The notes: a model not told the origin generated them from the sequence alone. A stretch of 36,860 bases of DNA from an uncultured Bacilli bacterium (GCA_947623925.1 CANQID010000010.1:1-36860), one strand, 5' to 3'. Shown: positions 1 through 9,943, numbered from the stretch's first letter. Program-made: numbers and translations.

Positions 1-153
1 AATGAAAGATTTTATAATAATCTAAAATTCTATTCTCTTGAAGATTTAAGATATCAAGCTAAGTTATATTTAAAAAGATCTAATAACATACCTATGTCTG
101 TCTTAAATTACAGAACTCCGAATGAACAAAGATTATATTTAGAAAAAAATTAA
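1..153 (+). pseudogene. C-terminal end of an IS3/integrase-core type transposase, truncated by the window edge
   Basis: Frame 1 reads NERFYNNLKFYSLEDLRYQAKLYLKRSNNIPMSVLNYRTPNEQRLYLEKN*. The 'N.IPMSVLNYRTPNE' ending is typical of rve-family transposase C-termini. The rest lies outside the window, so it may be intact. Confidence 0.6.
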
Positions 154-179
154 CTCAATTATCTTGAATTAATTTTATA

Positions 180-572
180 TTATTTTTGTTTCACATCATT
201 TACAAATGTACAATCAGAACTTTTTTCTAGTTTTTTTACACTTTTTTCAATCCAAATAGGTAAATTATATTTTAATGTTTTAAATCCTAAACTTGTTTCT
301 TTTATCTTCTTTTTCAATTGATGCTCTTTTACTTTATATGAAATTCCTTTTATGCTTAAAATCAAATGATTACTAATTGTATCTATGCCTATAATTTTTA
401 CGTATATAGTTTCCCCTACTTTTACAATATCATGTATATTTTTTACATAATTATCTGAAATTTCAGAAATATGTATAAGTCCACTATAAAATTCATCGAA
501 AGAAACAAATATTCCATAACTTTCTATTCCTGTTACTGTGCCTTTTATAATTTCTCCTTCTTTATACTTCAT
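180..572 (-). CDS. S1 RNA-binding domain protein (GSP13/YugI/CvfD-like)
   Basis: S1 fold motif 'GEIIKGTVTGIESYGIFVSFDEFYSGLIHISEIS'. Start placed at MKYKEGE rather than the upstream MRCVY. Confidence 0.8.
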   Translation of the reverse strand: MKYKEGEIIKGTVTGIESYGIFVSFDEFYSGLIHISEISDNYVKNIHDIVKVGETIYVKIIGIDTISNHLILSIKGISYKVKEHQLKKKIKETSLGFKTLKYNLPIWIEKSVKKLEKSSDCTFVNDVKQK

Positions 573-667
573 GTAAACGCACCTCAATAAAATTATAGCA
601 CATTATTGTTTCTAAAAAAAGGTTTACTTAATTTTTTTTAAATTGTATAATATATTTGGTGAGAAAA

Positions 668-898
668 ATGGATGATACTATTAAAAAAATTAATGAAGTA
701 ATTGATAAATTAAGACCTTTTTTAATAAATGACGGTGGGAACATCGAATTTGTAAAATATGAAGATAATATTGTATACATTAAAATGATGGGTGCTTGTT
801 CAAATTGTTATATGCTAGATGTCACACTTAAAGATGGAATTGAAGAAGCAATAAAAGAAGAAGTACCTGAAGTTATTGGAGTTATTAACATGAACTAG
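668..898 (+). CDS. NifU C-terminal (NFU) domain Fe-S cluster scaffold/carrier
   Basis: 'LRPFLINDGGNIEFVKYEDNIVYIKMMGACSNCYMLDVTLKDGIEEAIKEEVPEV' with the CSNC motif. Start placed at the ATG after a GGTGAG Shine-Dalgarno. Confidence 0.9.
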   Translation: MDDTIKKINEVIDKLRPFLINDGGNIEFVKYEDNIVYIKMMGACSNCYMLDVTLKDGIEEAIKEEVPEVIGVINMN

Positions 899-907
899 TT
901 CATGTTT
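888..907. terminator. Bidirectional palindromic terminator shared by NFU gene and convergent YutH-like gene
   Basis: aacatgaactagttcatgtt, a perfect 20-bp palindrome spanning both stop codons. Confidence 0.6.
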
Positions 908-1790
908 TTATTAACCATTCTATAACTTCTAAATTATATATTTTTTTATAATATTTCATAATATTACTTAATATTGATTCAAATTTATTAACTTTATTTA
1001 CATATTTTAATATACTTTTTTCTTCTGCTTCATTATCTATACAACTTTCTATTGCATCAAAATAATAGGTTGGATAAAGTAATCTTGAAAAAAATAGTAC
1101 TGCACTTTGTCTATCAAAATTGAGTTTATAAATATAATTAATAATATCTTCTTCTGTTTCAAAATACATATCTTTTAAATATTCACATATATCCCTTATA
1201 GGTATGTCGATTATAAAATTTATAGGATTATATAAATCAAATAATGTTGAATTATATTTTAACCTTCTATGTGAAATTGAATATACTTCACTTTTTACTT
1301 TATTATTATTTAAATACGATATAGCTGTTTCTGATAATCCTATATAATATGCAGCACTAGAACTAATTAATTGATATTTTATTCCAAATTGACTTACTTG
1401 ATACTCTATGTAATCAGTTTTTTTTGACCAAAGTTCAACCCAATCTTTTACAGTGTAATCATTTCTATATACAATATAATTTCTTGAAAAATTTACTATA
1501 TCATCTATATCTATTTTTTTATTATTTATACTTATTTTCATGAGAATATAATATTTGCCATCTATAAATGTCAATATTTCATTATTTACATTTAATATTA
1601 TTTGATGGCAATATAAACCATTTTGTAATAATTGAATATGTATATTATATATATTTGTAATATTACTAATATCATCTTCAAATAAGGTGAACACATATTG
1701 TTCATTATTATAGTTAAATTTATAATTTTTATTTTTTTGATGAATATCTTCTACATCTATGTTGTAATAATAATTTATAGCATTTTTCAT
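900..1790 (-). CDS. Spore coat-associated YutH/CotS-like (kinase-fold) protein
   Basis: About 296 aa. Weak resemblance to YutH/CotS (central SISHRRL region). Located beside CotZ- and CotO-like genes. Confidence 0.35.
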   Translation of the reverse strand: MKNAINYYYNIDVEDIHQKNKNYKFNYNNEQYVFTLFEDDISNITNIYNIHIQLLQNGLYCHQIILNVNNEILTFIDGKYYILMKISINNKKIDIDDIVNFSRNYIVYRNDYTVKDWVELWSKKTDYIEYQVSQFGIKYQLISSSAAYYIGLSETAISYLNNNKVKSEVYSISHRRLKYNSTLFDLYNPINFIIDIPIRDICEYLKDMYFETEEDIINYIYKLNFDRQSAVLFFSRLLYPTYYFDAIESCIDNEAEEKSILKYVNKVNKFESILSNIMKYYKKIYNLEVIEWLIKT

Positions 1791-1836
1791 ATATTCACCT
1801 CTACAAAATTGTATGAAAAAAAGGACTAACTTATGT

Positions 1837-2487
1837 TTATCCTTTTAGTATATTTTCTATAGCTATGATTTTTGATTTTAAAACTTGTATTTCATTTGTT
1901 AATTGTTGATTATTTGCAATTTCATTTTCATATAATTGTTTATAATCTAATAAATTTTGCTCTTGATTATTTGCTTGAGGCACTGTTTCATTAGGGGCTT
2001 GTTGATTTTGAGTATATTCTCCAGTAATTTGTTGTTCAGTTTGTGTATTATCTAAAGTTGGATTAATATTACTATTTGAAGTATTTTGTGTTTCTGATGT
2101 ATTTTGAGTACTAACTGAAGTATTCGCTACTAATAAATCTGCCATCTCTTTATTAATTTTAAAAACTCTTTGAGAGACTAAATTTATATTTGTAATAGAA
2201 CTAGGATTTAAATCTTGAAAAGCTGGATTTACTACTTCATTAATAGGTTTTACCATTTCCTTTAAAAGACTTGACACATTAGCCCAAACTGAATCTTCTA
2301 TAATCGAACCAATTATGTTTCCTGATTGATCCATAGATAATTTTATTCCATATAATTTTATATAATTTGAAGCATCTACCTCATTTAATGTATACAACAT
2401 ATATGTGTCATTATTGTATTTAAAGCATCTTACAATACTAGCAACTACACTTTCTCCTGCATTGTTTTTAAGTAAAACTTGATTCAT
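1837..2487 (-). CDS. Hypothetical protein: N-terminal globular domain, Asn/Gln/Thr-rich linker, C-terminal coiled coil
   Basis: Intact ORF with a good ribosome-binding region. Linker 'SVSTQNTSETQNTSNSN...QTEQQITGEYTQNQQ'. Confidence 0.6.
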   Translation of the reverse strand: MNQVLLKNNAGESVVASIVRCFKYNNDTYMLYTLNEVDASNYIKLYGIKLSMDQSGNIIGSIIEDSVWANVSSLLKEMVKPINEVVNPAFQDLNPSSITNINLVSQRVFKINKEMADLLVANTSVSTQNTSETQNTSNSNINPTLDNTQTEQQITGEYTQNQQAPNETVPQANNQEQNLLDYKQLYENEIANNQQLTNEIQVLKSKIIAIENILKG

Positions 2488-2630
2488 AATATTCCTCCCT
2501 TTATTCTCTACCTTAATAATTATAAAACAAAAAAATATATTTTACAATAGAAAAAATATATAAAAATAGGTTTTTAATTCACACTCATTTATCTTTAATG
2601 AATATGTTATATTAGAAAACAAATGAAGGG

Positions 2631-3062
2631 GTGGATTATATGTGTAATAATGATAATTCTAATGAGTGTCAATGCATTAATGAAATTTTAAAAGTAATTT
2701 TAATTCTTCAAAAAAATGCAGACTGTGGAAGTTGTTGTCTAGATACATGTGACAGAGGTTTCTTAGGCTGCTCAGTTTCAACAGTTGGTTGTAACACGAG
2801 ACCAATAATGTTATATACATGTTGTGGTAATGGAATTCCATGGAGTATGCCTATAGAAAAAGAAGAAACAGCTGCTACATCTAGTGTATTTAGAATAGAA
2901 AAACTAGATGGTTGTTGTGCAACATTTAGAGTTTTAGCTCCTAATCCAGATACAACTCAAACAAATATACCATATGTAACAACAAATTCTTTCTTCACAA
3001 TGAATTTAAACTGCTGCTGTGCATTAAGATGTCTATCAGATACTTTTGTAGAATGTATTTAA
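2631..3062 (+). CDS. Spore coat protein, CotY/CotZ family
   Basis: Cys-rich 143 aa with 'VFRIEKLDGCCATFRVL...NSFFTMNLNCCCALRCLSDTFVECI', matching the CotY/CotZ C-terminal signature. RBS 'gaagggg' upstream. Confidence 0.8.
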   Translation: MDYMCNNDNSNECQCINEILKVILILQKNADCGSCCLDTCDRGFLGCSVSTVGCNTRPIMLYTCCGNGIPWSMPIEKEETAATSSVFRIEKLDGCCATFRVLAPNPDTTQTNIPYVTTNSFFTMNLNCCCALRCLSDTFVECI

Positions 3063-3084
3063 AAAAACGAGGTCACTCGTTTTT
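3063..3084. terminator. Bidirectional terminator between cotZ-like and cotO-like genes
   Basis: aaaaacgag gtca ctcgttttt. The loop contains the CotO-like stop codon. Confidence 0.75.
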
Positions 3085-3417
3085 ATTTTTTATTTCTTTT
3101 ATATCCGCTATTGGAATAAGTTCATTATCCATTGTTATCAAATAATTACTATTTCTTCCTATTATTTTTTTAGTAATAGTAGAATCTTTAGTAACAATTT
3201 CTACATTTGCTTTATATATGTAATTATCAGAATTAAAAATTTCTTGTATTTGTTGTTCTATATTTTTTTTATTTAAATTATTTATTATTTCAGAAGTAGA
3301 TGATTTTCTTTCTTCTTTTTCATTTTTTACATTTTCATTTTTTGAAAAGTAAACTTTTTCATTATTATTTAATTGTCTATCTATCTTATTAACATAAACA
3401 GTTGGTTTTTTTTCCAT
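3073..3417 (-). CDS. Spore coat protein CotO-like
   Basis: C-terminal 'YKANVEIVTKDSTITKKIIGRNSNYLITMDNELIPIADIKEI' resembles the CotO C-terminal domain. Adjacent to the CotZ-like gene, as in Bacillus. Confidence 0.6.
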   Translation of the reverse strand: MEKKPTVYVNKIDRQLNNNEKVYFSKNENVKNEKEERKSSTSEIINNLNKKNIEQQIQEIFNSDNYIYKANVEIVTKDSTITKKIIGRNSNYLITMDNELIPIADIKEIKNKNE

Positions 3418-3440
3418 ATTTCACCTCACTAAAGATTATG

Positions 3441-4268
3441 TTATTTCATTAATTTTCTTGCTAAAAAATATCCAATATTTAATAAAAATAAAGATAATAT
3501 TATTTCAAATAATGAGGCATGTACTGAAAATGTTTTTATAAAAAGAATTATTACAGTTGAAATACTAAAACCAAATATTGATATATATGTTTCTTCTCTA
3601 AATCTACTGAAAAAATAAGTTATTAATTTTGAAAAAAATATTATACCTATTATCATTCCAATTGAGTATGCTGACAGAATAAATAAATTGTTACTAATAT
3701 TTTGTATTGTTAATACATCCCCTATTGAATTCATTATTATATTATAATATCCATAAATCATAAGAAGTGCTGTTCCACTTATTCCAGGAACTACTGTTGC
3801 AAATGCATCTATTATTCCTGCTATTATAAGCATAATATAATTTAAATAATTTTTTTCAAAAAAGATCGTTTTGTTTCCATTAAGTTTGCTTAATATTAAC
3901 AGTGTAAATAAAGATATTATAAAAATAATAATATTCTTTTTAGATTTTATATTTACTTCTTTTTTTATTTCATAACTTCCTCCTATTATTAATCCAATAA
4001 ATAATAACATTGTTGGTAAATAATGATTATCTAGGAAAAATATTACTATTTTACTAAATAATACAATAGAAATTAATATTCCTAAACCAATGTTTAATAA
4101 AAATTTAACATTGTCTTTTGTAAATTTACTTATTGACTGTAAACCCTTTTCGTATACTCCAAGTGAAATTGCTATCATAGCACCACTTACTCCTGGTATA
4201 ACTTTACCTATTCCAATAATCAAACCTTTTACAAAATTTATAATTATTTTTTTCATCTTTTCACCCAA
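3441..4268 (-). CDS. DUF368 membrane protein (undecaprenyl-phosphate translocase, PopT family)
   Basis: 'GLIIGIGKVIPGVSGAMIAISLGVYE' and the second repeat 'GIIDAFATVVPGISGTALLMIYGYY', typical of DUF368. Multiple TM segments. Confidence 0.85.
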   Translation of the reverse strand: MGEKMKKIIINFVKGLIIGIGKVIPGVSGAMIAISLGVYEKGLQSISKFTKDNVKFLLNIGLGILISIVLFSKIVIFFLDNHYLPTMLLFIGLIIGGSYEIKKEVNIKSKKNIIIFIISLFTLLILSKLNGNKTIFFEKNYLNYIMLIIAGIIDAFATVVPGISGTALLMIYGYYNIIMNSIGDVLTIQNISNNLFILSAYSIGMIIGIIFFSKLITYFFSRFREETYISIFGFSISTVIILFIKTFSVHASLFEIILSLFLLNIGYFLARKLMK

Positions 4269-4270
4269 AA

Positions 4271-4298
4271 AAAAGTATTATATTACTATAATACTTTT
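4271..4298 (-). terminator. Intrinsic terminator downstream of trpS
   Basis: aaaagtattata ttac tataatactttt, 12-bp stem; minus strand continues with a T run. Confidence 0.8.
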
Positions 4299-4309
4299 CT
4301 TAATTTTTT

Positions 4310-5317
4310 TTATTCATAATAATTTATTTGCATATCTTTTTTTATTTCTTTTATAGTTTTTTCTGCTTCTTTTTTTGCTGCATTAGCACCATCTAAAAGT
4401 ATTTTATCTACTTCATTAATATTTTCTTCATAGTATTTTCTTTTACTTCTTATTGGGCTTAAAAATTCGATCATTTTAGCTATCAATTCTTTTTTACAAG
4501 CAACACATCCCCTTTGCCCCTTTTTACACTCTGAGCAAACAGTTTCTATATTGTTATCATTGACTAATTTGTGGTAATAATAAACCATACAAACATCTGG
4601 ATTTGCTGGATCATTTGCACGTATTTTTTTCGTATCTGTTAAAGCAGACATAATTTTTTTACTTATTGTTTCGTCATCATCTACTAAAAATATTGCGTTA
4701 CCTAAACTTTTACCCATTTTTTCATTACCATCCAAGCCCTTTATCCTACTAGTTTTAGTTAGGAGTGCTTGTGGTTCTATCATATTAGATTTATATATTG
4801 AATTAAATTTTCTTACGATTTCTCTAGTTTGCTCTATCAAAGGAAGTTGATCATCTCCAACTGGAACATATTTGCCTTTGAAACATGTTATATCAGCTGC
4901 TTGACTTACTGGATATCCTACAAAACCATATGTTACACTTTCACCATCATTTCCAAACAATGCTTTTTTTTGAGCAATTTCTGTTTTAACTGTTGGATTT
5001 CTATACAATCTTGCTACAGTAACAAGATTAGAATAATATACTGTTAATTCTGCTATTTGTGGCACCATAGATTGTATGAAAAGAGTAACTTTTGATGGAT
5101 CAATTCCTACTGAAAGCAAATCAATAGCTAATTTTTTTATATTCTCTCTTACTTTTTCTGGATTATTAAAATTATCTGTTAATGCTTGGACATCTGCTAT
5201 TTCTATAAACATATCATATTCATCTTGCAATTTAACCCAGTTTTGAACAGTACCAAAATAATGACCTATATGTAAATTTCCAGTTGGTCTTATTCCTGTT
5301 AATATTCTTTCTTTCAT
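4310..5317 (-). CDS. trpS: Tryptophanyl-tRNA synthetase
   Basis: 'ERILTGIRPTGNLHIGHYFGTVQNW' (HIGH) and 'GNEKMGKSLGNAIFL' (KMSKS-type loop). Start placed at MKERIL. Confidence 0.97.
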   Translation of the reverse strand: MKERILTGIRPTGNLHIGHYFGTVQNWVKLQDEYDMFIEIADVQALTDNFNNPEKVRENIKKLAIDLLSVGIDPSKVTLFIQSMVPQIAELTVYYSNLVTVARLYRNPTVKTEIAQKKALFGNDGESVTYGFVGYPVSQAADITCFKGKYVPVGDDQLPLIEQTREIVRKFNSIYKSNMIEPQALLTKTSRIKGLDGNEKMGKSLGNAIFLVDDDETISKKIMSALTDTKKIRANDPANPDVCMVYYYHKLVNDNNIETVCSECKKGQRGCVACKKELIAKMIEFLSPIRSKRKYYEENINEVDKILLDGANAAKKEAEKTIKEIKKDMQINYYE

Positions 5318-5363
5318 AAATCTCAACCTCAATTCGTATTTATGAGTATCATTATACCATATT

Positions 5364-6551
5364 TTAATTATTAATAATAGTATATAAATACAATGCAGTT
5401 AAAAATTCTTTTAAATTATTATTTATTATTTCCATTAATAAATCAGATTTGTTTTCATAAATACATTGTAATATAAACTTTATATATTGCTTGTTCTTAA
5501 CTAATTTTTTATCATTTGCCTTTATTTTATTTAAATCAAGTGTTTCAGTAATTTGTAATTGTTTTATTAATAGTTTATTGAATTTTTTTATATTATATAT
5601 TTTTTCTTCTTTTAGTTCAAATGATATCCCTGCATATTCTATTATATCTATTAAATCTGGTTTTGATAAAAGTTTATATATATCATGTTGTTTTTTTTGT
5701 GGATAATATTGTAATATTTTATTTATATTATAGTTTAAACTAAAACTTTTTTTAAATTTGTTATATGATTTTGTTTTATATGTAAATATATTACCTACAT
5801 ATACTCCAAATGTTTTCATAGCATCATTATAACCAAATTTCATTGTTTTAATTGCTAAATCTTTATCAAATACCAATAGTGAAACTATCTTGTTACGTGG
5901 TTGTATTGTTATTACATTTATATTTTTATCTTTGATTTTTCTTTTTACACCTATTGCTTTTGTATCAACTGCTATTACTTTTGTAGCGCCTAATTCTATA
6001 CATAAATTTACTGGGACATTATCATAATAACCTCCATCAATATAATTCATGCCATCAATATTTTTCATTTTAAAAGTTGGAAATGCGCAGGCAGAAGCCA
6101 AAACATAATCTTTTATATTAGCACTTGTTAATTTAGATTTTGTAATCATTTCAGGTTGAAGTTTACTTAAATTAAATACAACTATTCCATAATCGACATT
6201 AGATCCATAAAATTTTTTTTCATCATATGCAAGTTCAATTTGTTTTTCAAGTTGTTTTACTTCCATTCCACCATGTTTAAAAAACTCACTTATGTATGTT
6301 TTATAAACATGACTATTTTCTATATTTAGTTTTTGTGCATCATCAAATATAAAATCATATCCAATGTTTTTCCATATTTTATATGCTTTTTTATAATCTT
6401 TTTGTACAAAAAGTAATCCATTTAGTGCTCCAACGCTTGTTCCTGTTACTATATCATATTTAATGTTTAACCTATTTAATGCCTTCCATACTCCTATTTG
6501 ATAAGCCCCTTTTGCTCCTCCTCCTGATAAAACAATACCTATTTTCTCCAT
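5364..6551 (-). CDS. Patatin-like phospholipase family protein
   Basis: 'GIVLSGGGAKGAYQIGVWKAL', GTSVG (GXSXG), and DGGYYDNVPV (DGG). Confidence 0.92.
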   Translation of the reverse strand: MEKIGIVLSGGGAKGAYQIGVWKALNRLNIKYDIVTGTSVGALNGLLFVQKDYKKAYKIWKNIGYDFIFDDAQKLNIENSHVYKTYISEFFKHGGMEVKQLEKQIELAYDEKKFYGSNVDYGIVVFNLSKLQPEMITKSKLTSANIKDYVLASACAFPTFKMKNIDGMNYIDGGYYDNVPVNLCIELGATKVIAVDTKAIGVKRKIKDKNINVITIQPRNKIVSLLVFDKDLAIKTMKFGYNDAMKTFGVYVGNIFTYKTKSYNKFKKSFSLNYNINKILQYYPQKKQHDIYKLLSKPDLIDIIEYAGISFELKEEKIYNIKKFNKLLIKQLQITETLDLNKIKANDKKLVKNKQYIKFILQCIYENKSDLLMEIINNNLKEFLTALYLYTIINN

Positions 6552-6632
6552 GAGTATTCACCTACTTTAATATAACACAAAAAGTTTACTTATTCAATTA
6601 TTCATGATATAATTTCTAAAGTTGGAGGATGT

Positions 6633-7298
6633 ATGAAAGAATTTTTATTTTATTTTTTGCTTTTTTTTATTTATTCTTTTATTGGGTGGATTATAGAAAT
6701 GATTATGGAAAACATTGTTTTAAAGCATGAATTTGCTAACAGAGGATTTCTAGTTGGTCCATATTGCCCTATATATGGTGTATCTTCTCTTGTAATGATA
6801 TTCATTTTGTCACGTTATAATAACGATATTTTGGTATTATTTTTTATGTCTGTTATAATATGTACAATAATTGAATATTTTACAAGTTATTTGCTTGAAA
6901 AAATATTTAAAGCTAGATGGTGGGATTATTACAATGAACCATTTAATCTAAATGGAAGAATTTGTTTAGTTAATTCTATTGGTTTTGGGCTTTTAGGGGT
7001 TTTACTAATAAGAATAATAAATCCATTTTTTACTTGGTTACTTAATAAAATAAACCCAATTATATTTATTATAATTAGTTCTACATTACTTGCGCTATTT
7101 ATTTTTGATGTTATTTTCTCATTTAATGTAATTAAAAAAATAAAAATTTCAACTTCTAAATTAAAAAAAGATAGTACTAGAACAATTTCTAAAAGAGTAA
7201 GAGAAGAATTAATTTCTAAAAGCATTTTTATAAAAAGAATACTGACAGCTTTTCCTGATTTAGCGCGTAATTTAATTAAAAAAAGTAAAAATCGTTAA
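6633..7298 (+). CDS. Putative ABC transporter permease, CmpB-type (PF06541-like) membrane protein
   Basis: 'FFIYSFIGWIIEMIMENIVLKHEFANRGFLVGPYCPIYGVSSL...EYFTSYLLEKIFKARWWDYYNEPFNLNGRICL'. Confidence 0.85.
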   Translation: MKEFLFYFLLFFIYSFIGWIIEMIMENIVLKHEFANRGFLVGPYCPIYGVSSLVMIFILSRYNNDILVLFFMSVIICTIIEYFTSYLLEKIFKARWWDYYNEPFNLNGRICLVNSIGFGLLGVLLIRIINPFFTWLLNKINPIIFIIISSTLLALFIFDVIFSFNVIKKIKISTSKLKKDSTRTISKRVREELISKSIFIKRILTAFPDLARNLIKKSKNR

Positions 7299-7312
7299 AA
7301 TTTTTACTTTTT
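7280..7312. terminator. Bidirectional terminator between convergent genes
   Basis: aaaaagtaaaaat / atttttacttttt, 13-bp perfect stem, 7-nt loop. Confidence 0.7.
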
Positions 7313-8545
7313 ATATACTCCAAAATCTATTGAATCATTAAATTGAAATTCTTTAAATTTAAATAGTTGTATTACTCCTAATTCATCACTATATTCTTTT
7401 AAAGTATCGTTATCAACATAATAAACTTCATTATCTTTGTACTTGATTTTATCTATTGTTTTAGTAGTGAAAATATATAATTTATTATTTTTATCATTTA
7501 TTGGCGATCTATATACCTTATAATAATCTTCATATTTTTCATAAAAATAATAATATCCATATTCATCTTCTACTTTATCTATTTTTTCATATGTAGAATC
7601 AGTTATATCTATTTTATTTTCAAATTTAATAATATTATTAGTACAATTTGAACTTGTTTCAATATCCCATTCATTATTTTTATAAATTTTTATTCCTCTA
7701 TCAAAATCACCTATAATTTCTATACTTAATTTTTCTGGATTTATTTTATATTGTTTTCTATTTATTTTATCATATAAATATAATTCATCATTTAAAACTC
7801 CCTCAATATATGAGTCAAACGATATTTTAGGATAACATTTAATTTCCCTTTTTTTACCATTAGTTATATCTATTACATACATTTTATCAAATTCATATGT
7901 TTGTTCATAGTCTGCTACAATGTAATATTTTCCTATAAATTGTGATATTGTTTGATTATATATATCCTTTGAAAATAGTTGTATAGAATTTTTATTTTTT
8001 AAATCATAGTATCCTTTATAATTTGTTACAAATCCAAAATCATCGTAATCATTATTAAATATTACATTATCATATTGTTTTTCGCTATATTTATTATCGT
8101 ATTTATCTTTATCGTATTGTTCAATTGAACTTACAAAGTTTTTTAAATTTTCTGATTTTTCTTCAATATCATGATAATATATATAACTATCATTTTTATT
8201 ACAAATAATATCTATATATTGCTTTTCATTAATAAACACTGGATAAATACATTTATAATTTTTATCATTAAAATAATAAATTTTTTTTATTATTTTTTCT
8301 TGTTTATTAAAATTATCACGTATTTGAAATGAATATGTTAAATTATCTACTTTTATATCGAATAAATAAATTTCTTTATTTTCTTTTTGAATTTTTTTAT
8401 ATTGTTCGTTTATATTTATTACATAATCTTCATATTTTAAATTATAATTATTAGTAATATCAGTTCTTAAAAATAAATATGATATTCTTAAAAAAAGTGC
8501 TAACAATATTAACGATATAATAAATTTACATGATTTTAACTTCAT
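7304..8545 (-). CDS. Hypothetical membrane-anchored (N-terminal TM) protein
   Basis: 413 aa, N-terminal hydrophobic segment, Tyr/Asp/Lys-rich ectodomain. No recognised domain. Confidence 0.55.
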   Translation of the reverse strand: MKLKSCKFIISLILLALFLRISYLFLRTDITNNYNLKYEDYVININEQYKKIQKENKEIYLFDIKVDNLTYSFQIRDNFNKQEKIIKKIYYFNDKNYKCIYPVFINEKQYIDIICNKNDSYIYYHDIEEKSENLKNFVSSIEQYDKDKYDNKYSEKQYDNVIFNNDYDDFGFVTNYKGYYDLKNKNSIQLFSKDIYNQTISQFIGKYYIVADYEQTYEFDKMYVIDITNGKKREIKCYPKISFDSYIEGVLNDELYLYDKINRKQYKINPEKLSIEIIGDFDRGIKIYKNNEWDIETSSNCTNNIIKFENKIDITDSTYEKIDKVEDEYGYYYFYEKYEDYYKVYRSPINDKNNKLYIFTTKTIDKIKYKDNEVYYVDNDTLKEYSDELGVIQLFKFKEFQFNDSIDFGVYKK

Positions 8546-8563
8546 AAATTACCTCTTATAATT

Positions 8564-8587
8564 AAAACGTATAAAATTATACGTTTT
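8564..8587 (-). terminator. Hairpin overlapping the stop codon of the PH-like gene
   Basis: aaaacgtata aaat tatacgtttt, 10-bp stem. Confidence 0.6.
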
Positions 8588-9020
8588 CTTTTTTTGGATA
8601 TTTTTGTTTTTCTTCCATCACATAATCAGAAATAACTGTTTCAATCTCACTAAGAGCGCCTTTTTGAATATTAGACAACTTGATAAATTCTTTTATTGTA
8701 TCTATATATATTTTACCCCAAATAATACCCATTTTTACTTTTATATCATTAAACATATCTGGTGTAATAGCGGAAAAAAAGTATCCAAATAGTAATCGTT
8801 TTTGTCCTAACAAAATTCTTTTATTTGTTATTACAACAACATTAGTTGTAATTATATCTAATGGATTATCATTTTTTTGAGCTGCAAAAGCATATATTAT
8901 TTGTTCATCTGGATTTAAATGTTTTTGTATTATCTTAGAATGTGCCTTTAATCTCCATGATATTGTCATTGGATATTTATTCTTAAACTCTCTTACTTTT
9001 TGATATACTGTATCTTCCAT
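8577..9020 (-). CDS. Small PH-like domain protein
   Basis: 'LNPDEQIIYAFAAQKND...VVVITNKRILLGQKRLLFGYFFSAI' resembles bacterial PH-like domains. Confidence 0.6.
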   Translation of the reverse strand: MEDTVYQKVREFKNKYPMTISWRLKAHSKIIQKHLNPDEQIIYAFAAQKNDNPLDIITTNVVVITNKRILLGQKRLLFGYFFSAITPDMFNDIKVKMGIIWGKIYIDTIKEFIKLSNIQKGALSEIETVISDYVMEEKQKYPKKENV

Positions 9021-9021
9021 A

Positions 9022-9816
9022 TTAATCTCCTATTAAGCCATAACTTTTGAATACTTCTACAAATGTATCTTCTGATTGATATCCTTGAATTGTATCTAAC
9101 AATTCACCATTTTGTACTATCAAGAATGTTGGTGTACCCCATTCTTCACTACTTAAGAAATCAAATGATTTTGTTAATGATTCAAATTCTTCCTCACTCA
9201 ATAAATCATAATTTACATAATTAATATTTACATTATATTTCTTTATTACTCTATTTAATACTGGTTTTGTCATTTTACAATATATACATGATGTTCTACC
9301 TATAGCAATAATTTGAGTATCAGAACTATTTATTAGTTTTTCATATTGACTATAATCAATATAATTTATAAGTAATTTTGAATCATCTGAAATAAATTTA
9401 TTATCTTTCAAAAATGTTAATAATTCATTTTCTTCTACAGCACCACTAAGTTCATCAACCTTTTTTCCATTTTGCACAACTACTGTATAAGGTGTTCCAA
9501 AATCACTCTCATTTATTTCTAACTTCTTTAATAATTCTTTATAATGACTTGATGTTAATTTATCTACTCCTATATATTCATAACTAAATCCATATTCTTC
9601 AGTCATAAAATCTAATTCTGGTAAAAATGCTTCACAGTATGAGCAACCTTCTTTTCCTAGTACAACGATTTTTGCCTCTGATGAATTATAGTATGTATTA
9701 AATTTTTCTAATAATTTTTTTGATGATATATAGTTTATAACTACACATGAAACAACAAATATTACAAGCGCTATAGCAATTATCAACAAAATTATACCTT
9801 TTTTCTTTTCGTTCAT
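9022..9816 (-). CDS. Membrane-anchored tandem thioredoxin-like protein (two CxxC domains)
   Basis: N-terminal TM, then two thioredoxin-like units: GKEGCSYC...FGTPYTVVVQNG and GRTSCIYC...WGTPTFLIVQNG. Confidence 0.85.
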   Translation of the reverse strand: MNEKKKGIILLIIAIALVIFVVSCVVINYISSKKLLEKFNTYYNSSEAKIVVLGKEGCSYCEAFLPELDFMTEEYGFSYEYIGVDKLTSSHYKELLKKLEINESDFGTPYTVVVQNGKKVDELSGAVEENELLTFLKDNKFISDDSKLLINYIDYSQYEKLINSSDTQIIAIGRTSCIYCKMTKPVLNRVIKKYNVNINYVNYDLLSEEEFESLTKSFDFLSSEEWGTPTFLIVQNGELLDTIQGYQSEDTFVEVFKSYGLIGD

Positions 9817-9943
9817 TATATCTTCCTTTCTTAAAACTTACTTAACATTTTAATTATACTACATTATTTTTATTTTTACAAAACTTTATATATTATTTCA
9901 TATTAATTTCACAATATTTTTATTAAACTTTAACACCTTATAA

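Noticed and set aside
5318-5363. T-box riboswitch upstream of trpS
   Set aside because: Only about 46 nt separate trpS from the upstream gene, and no T-box consensus or antiterminator structure is visible.
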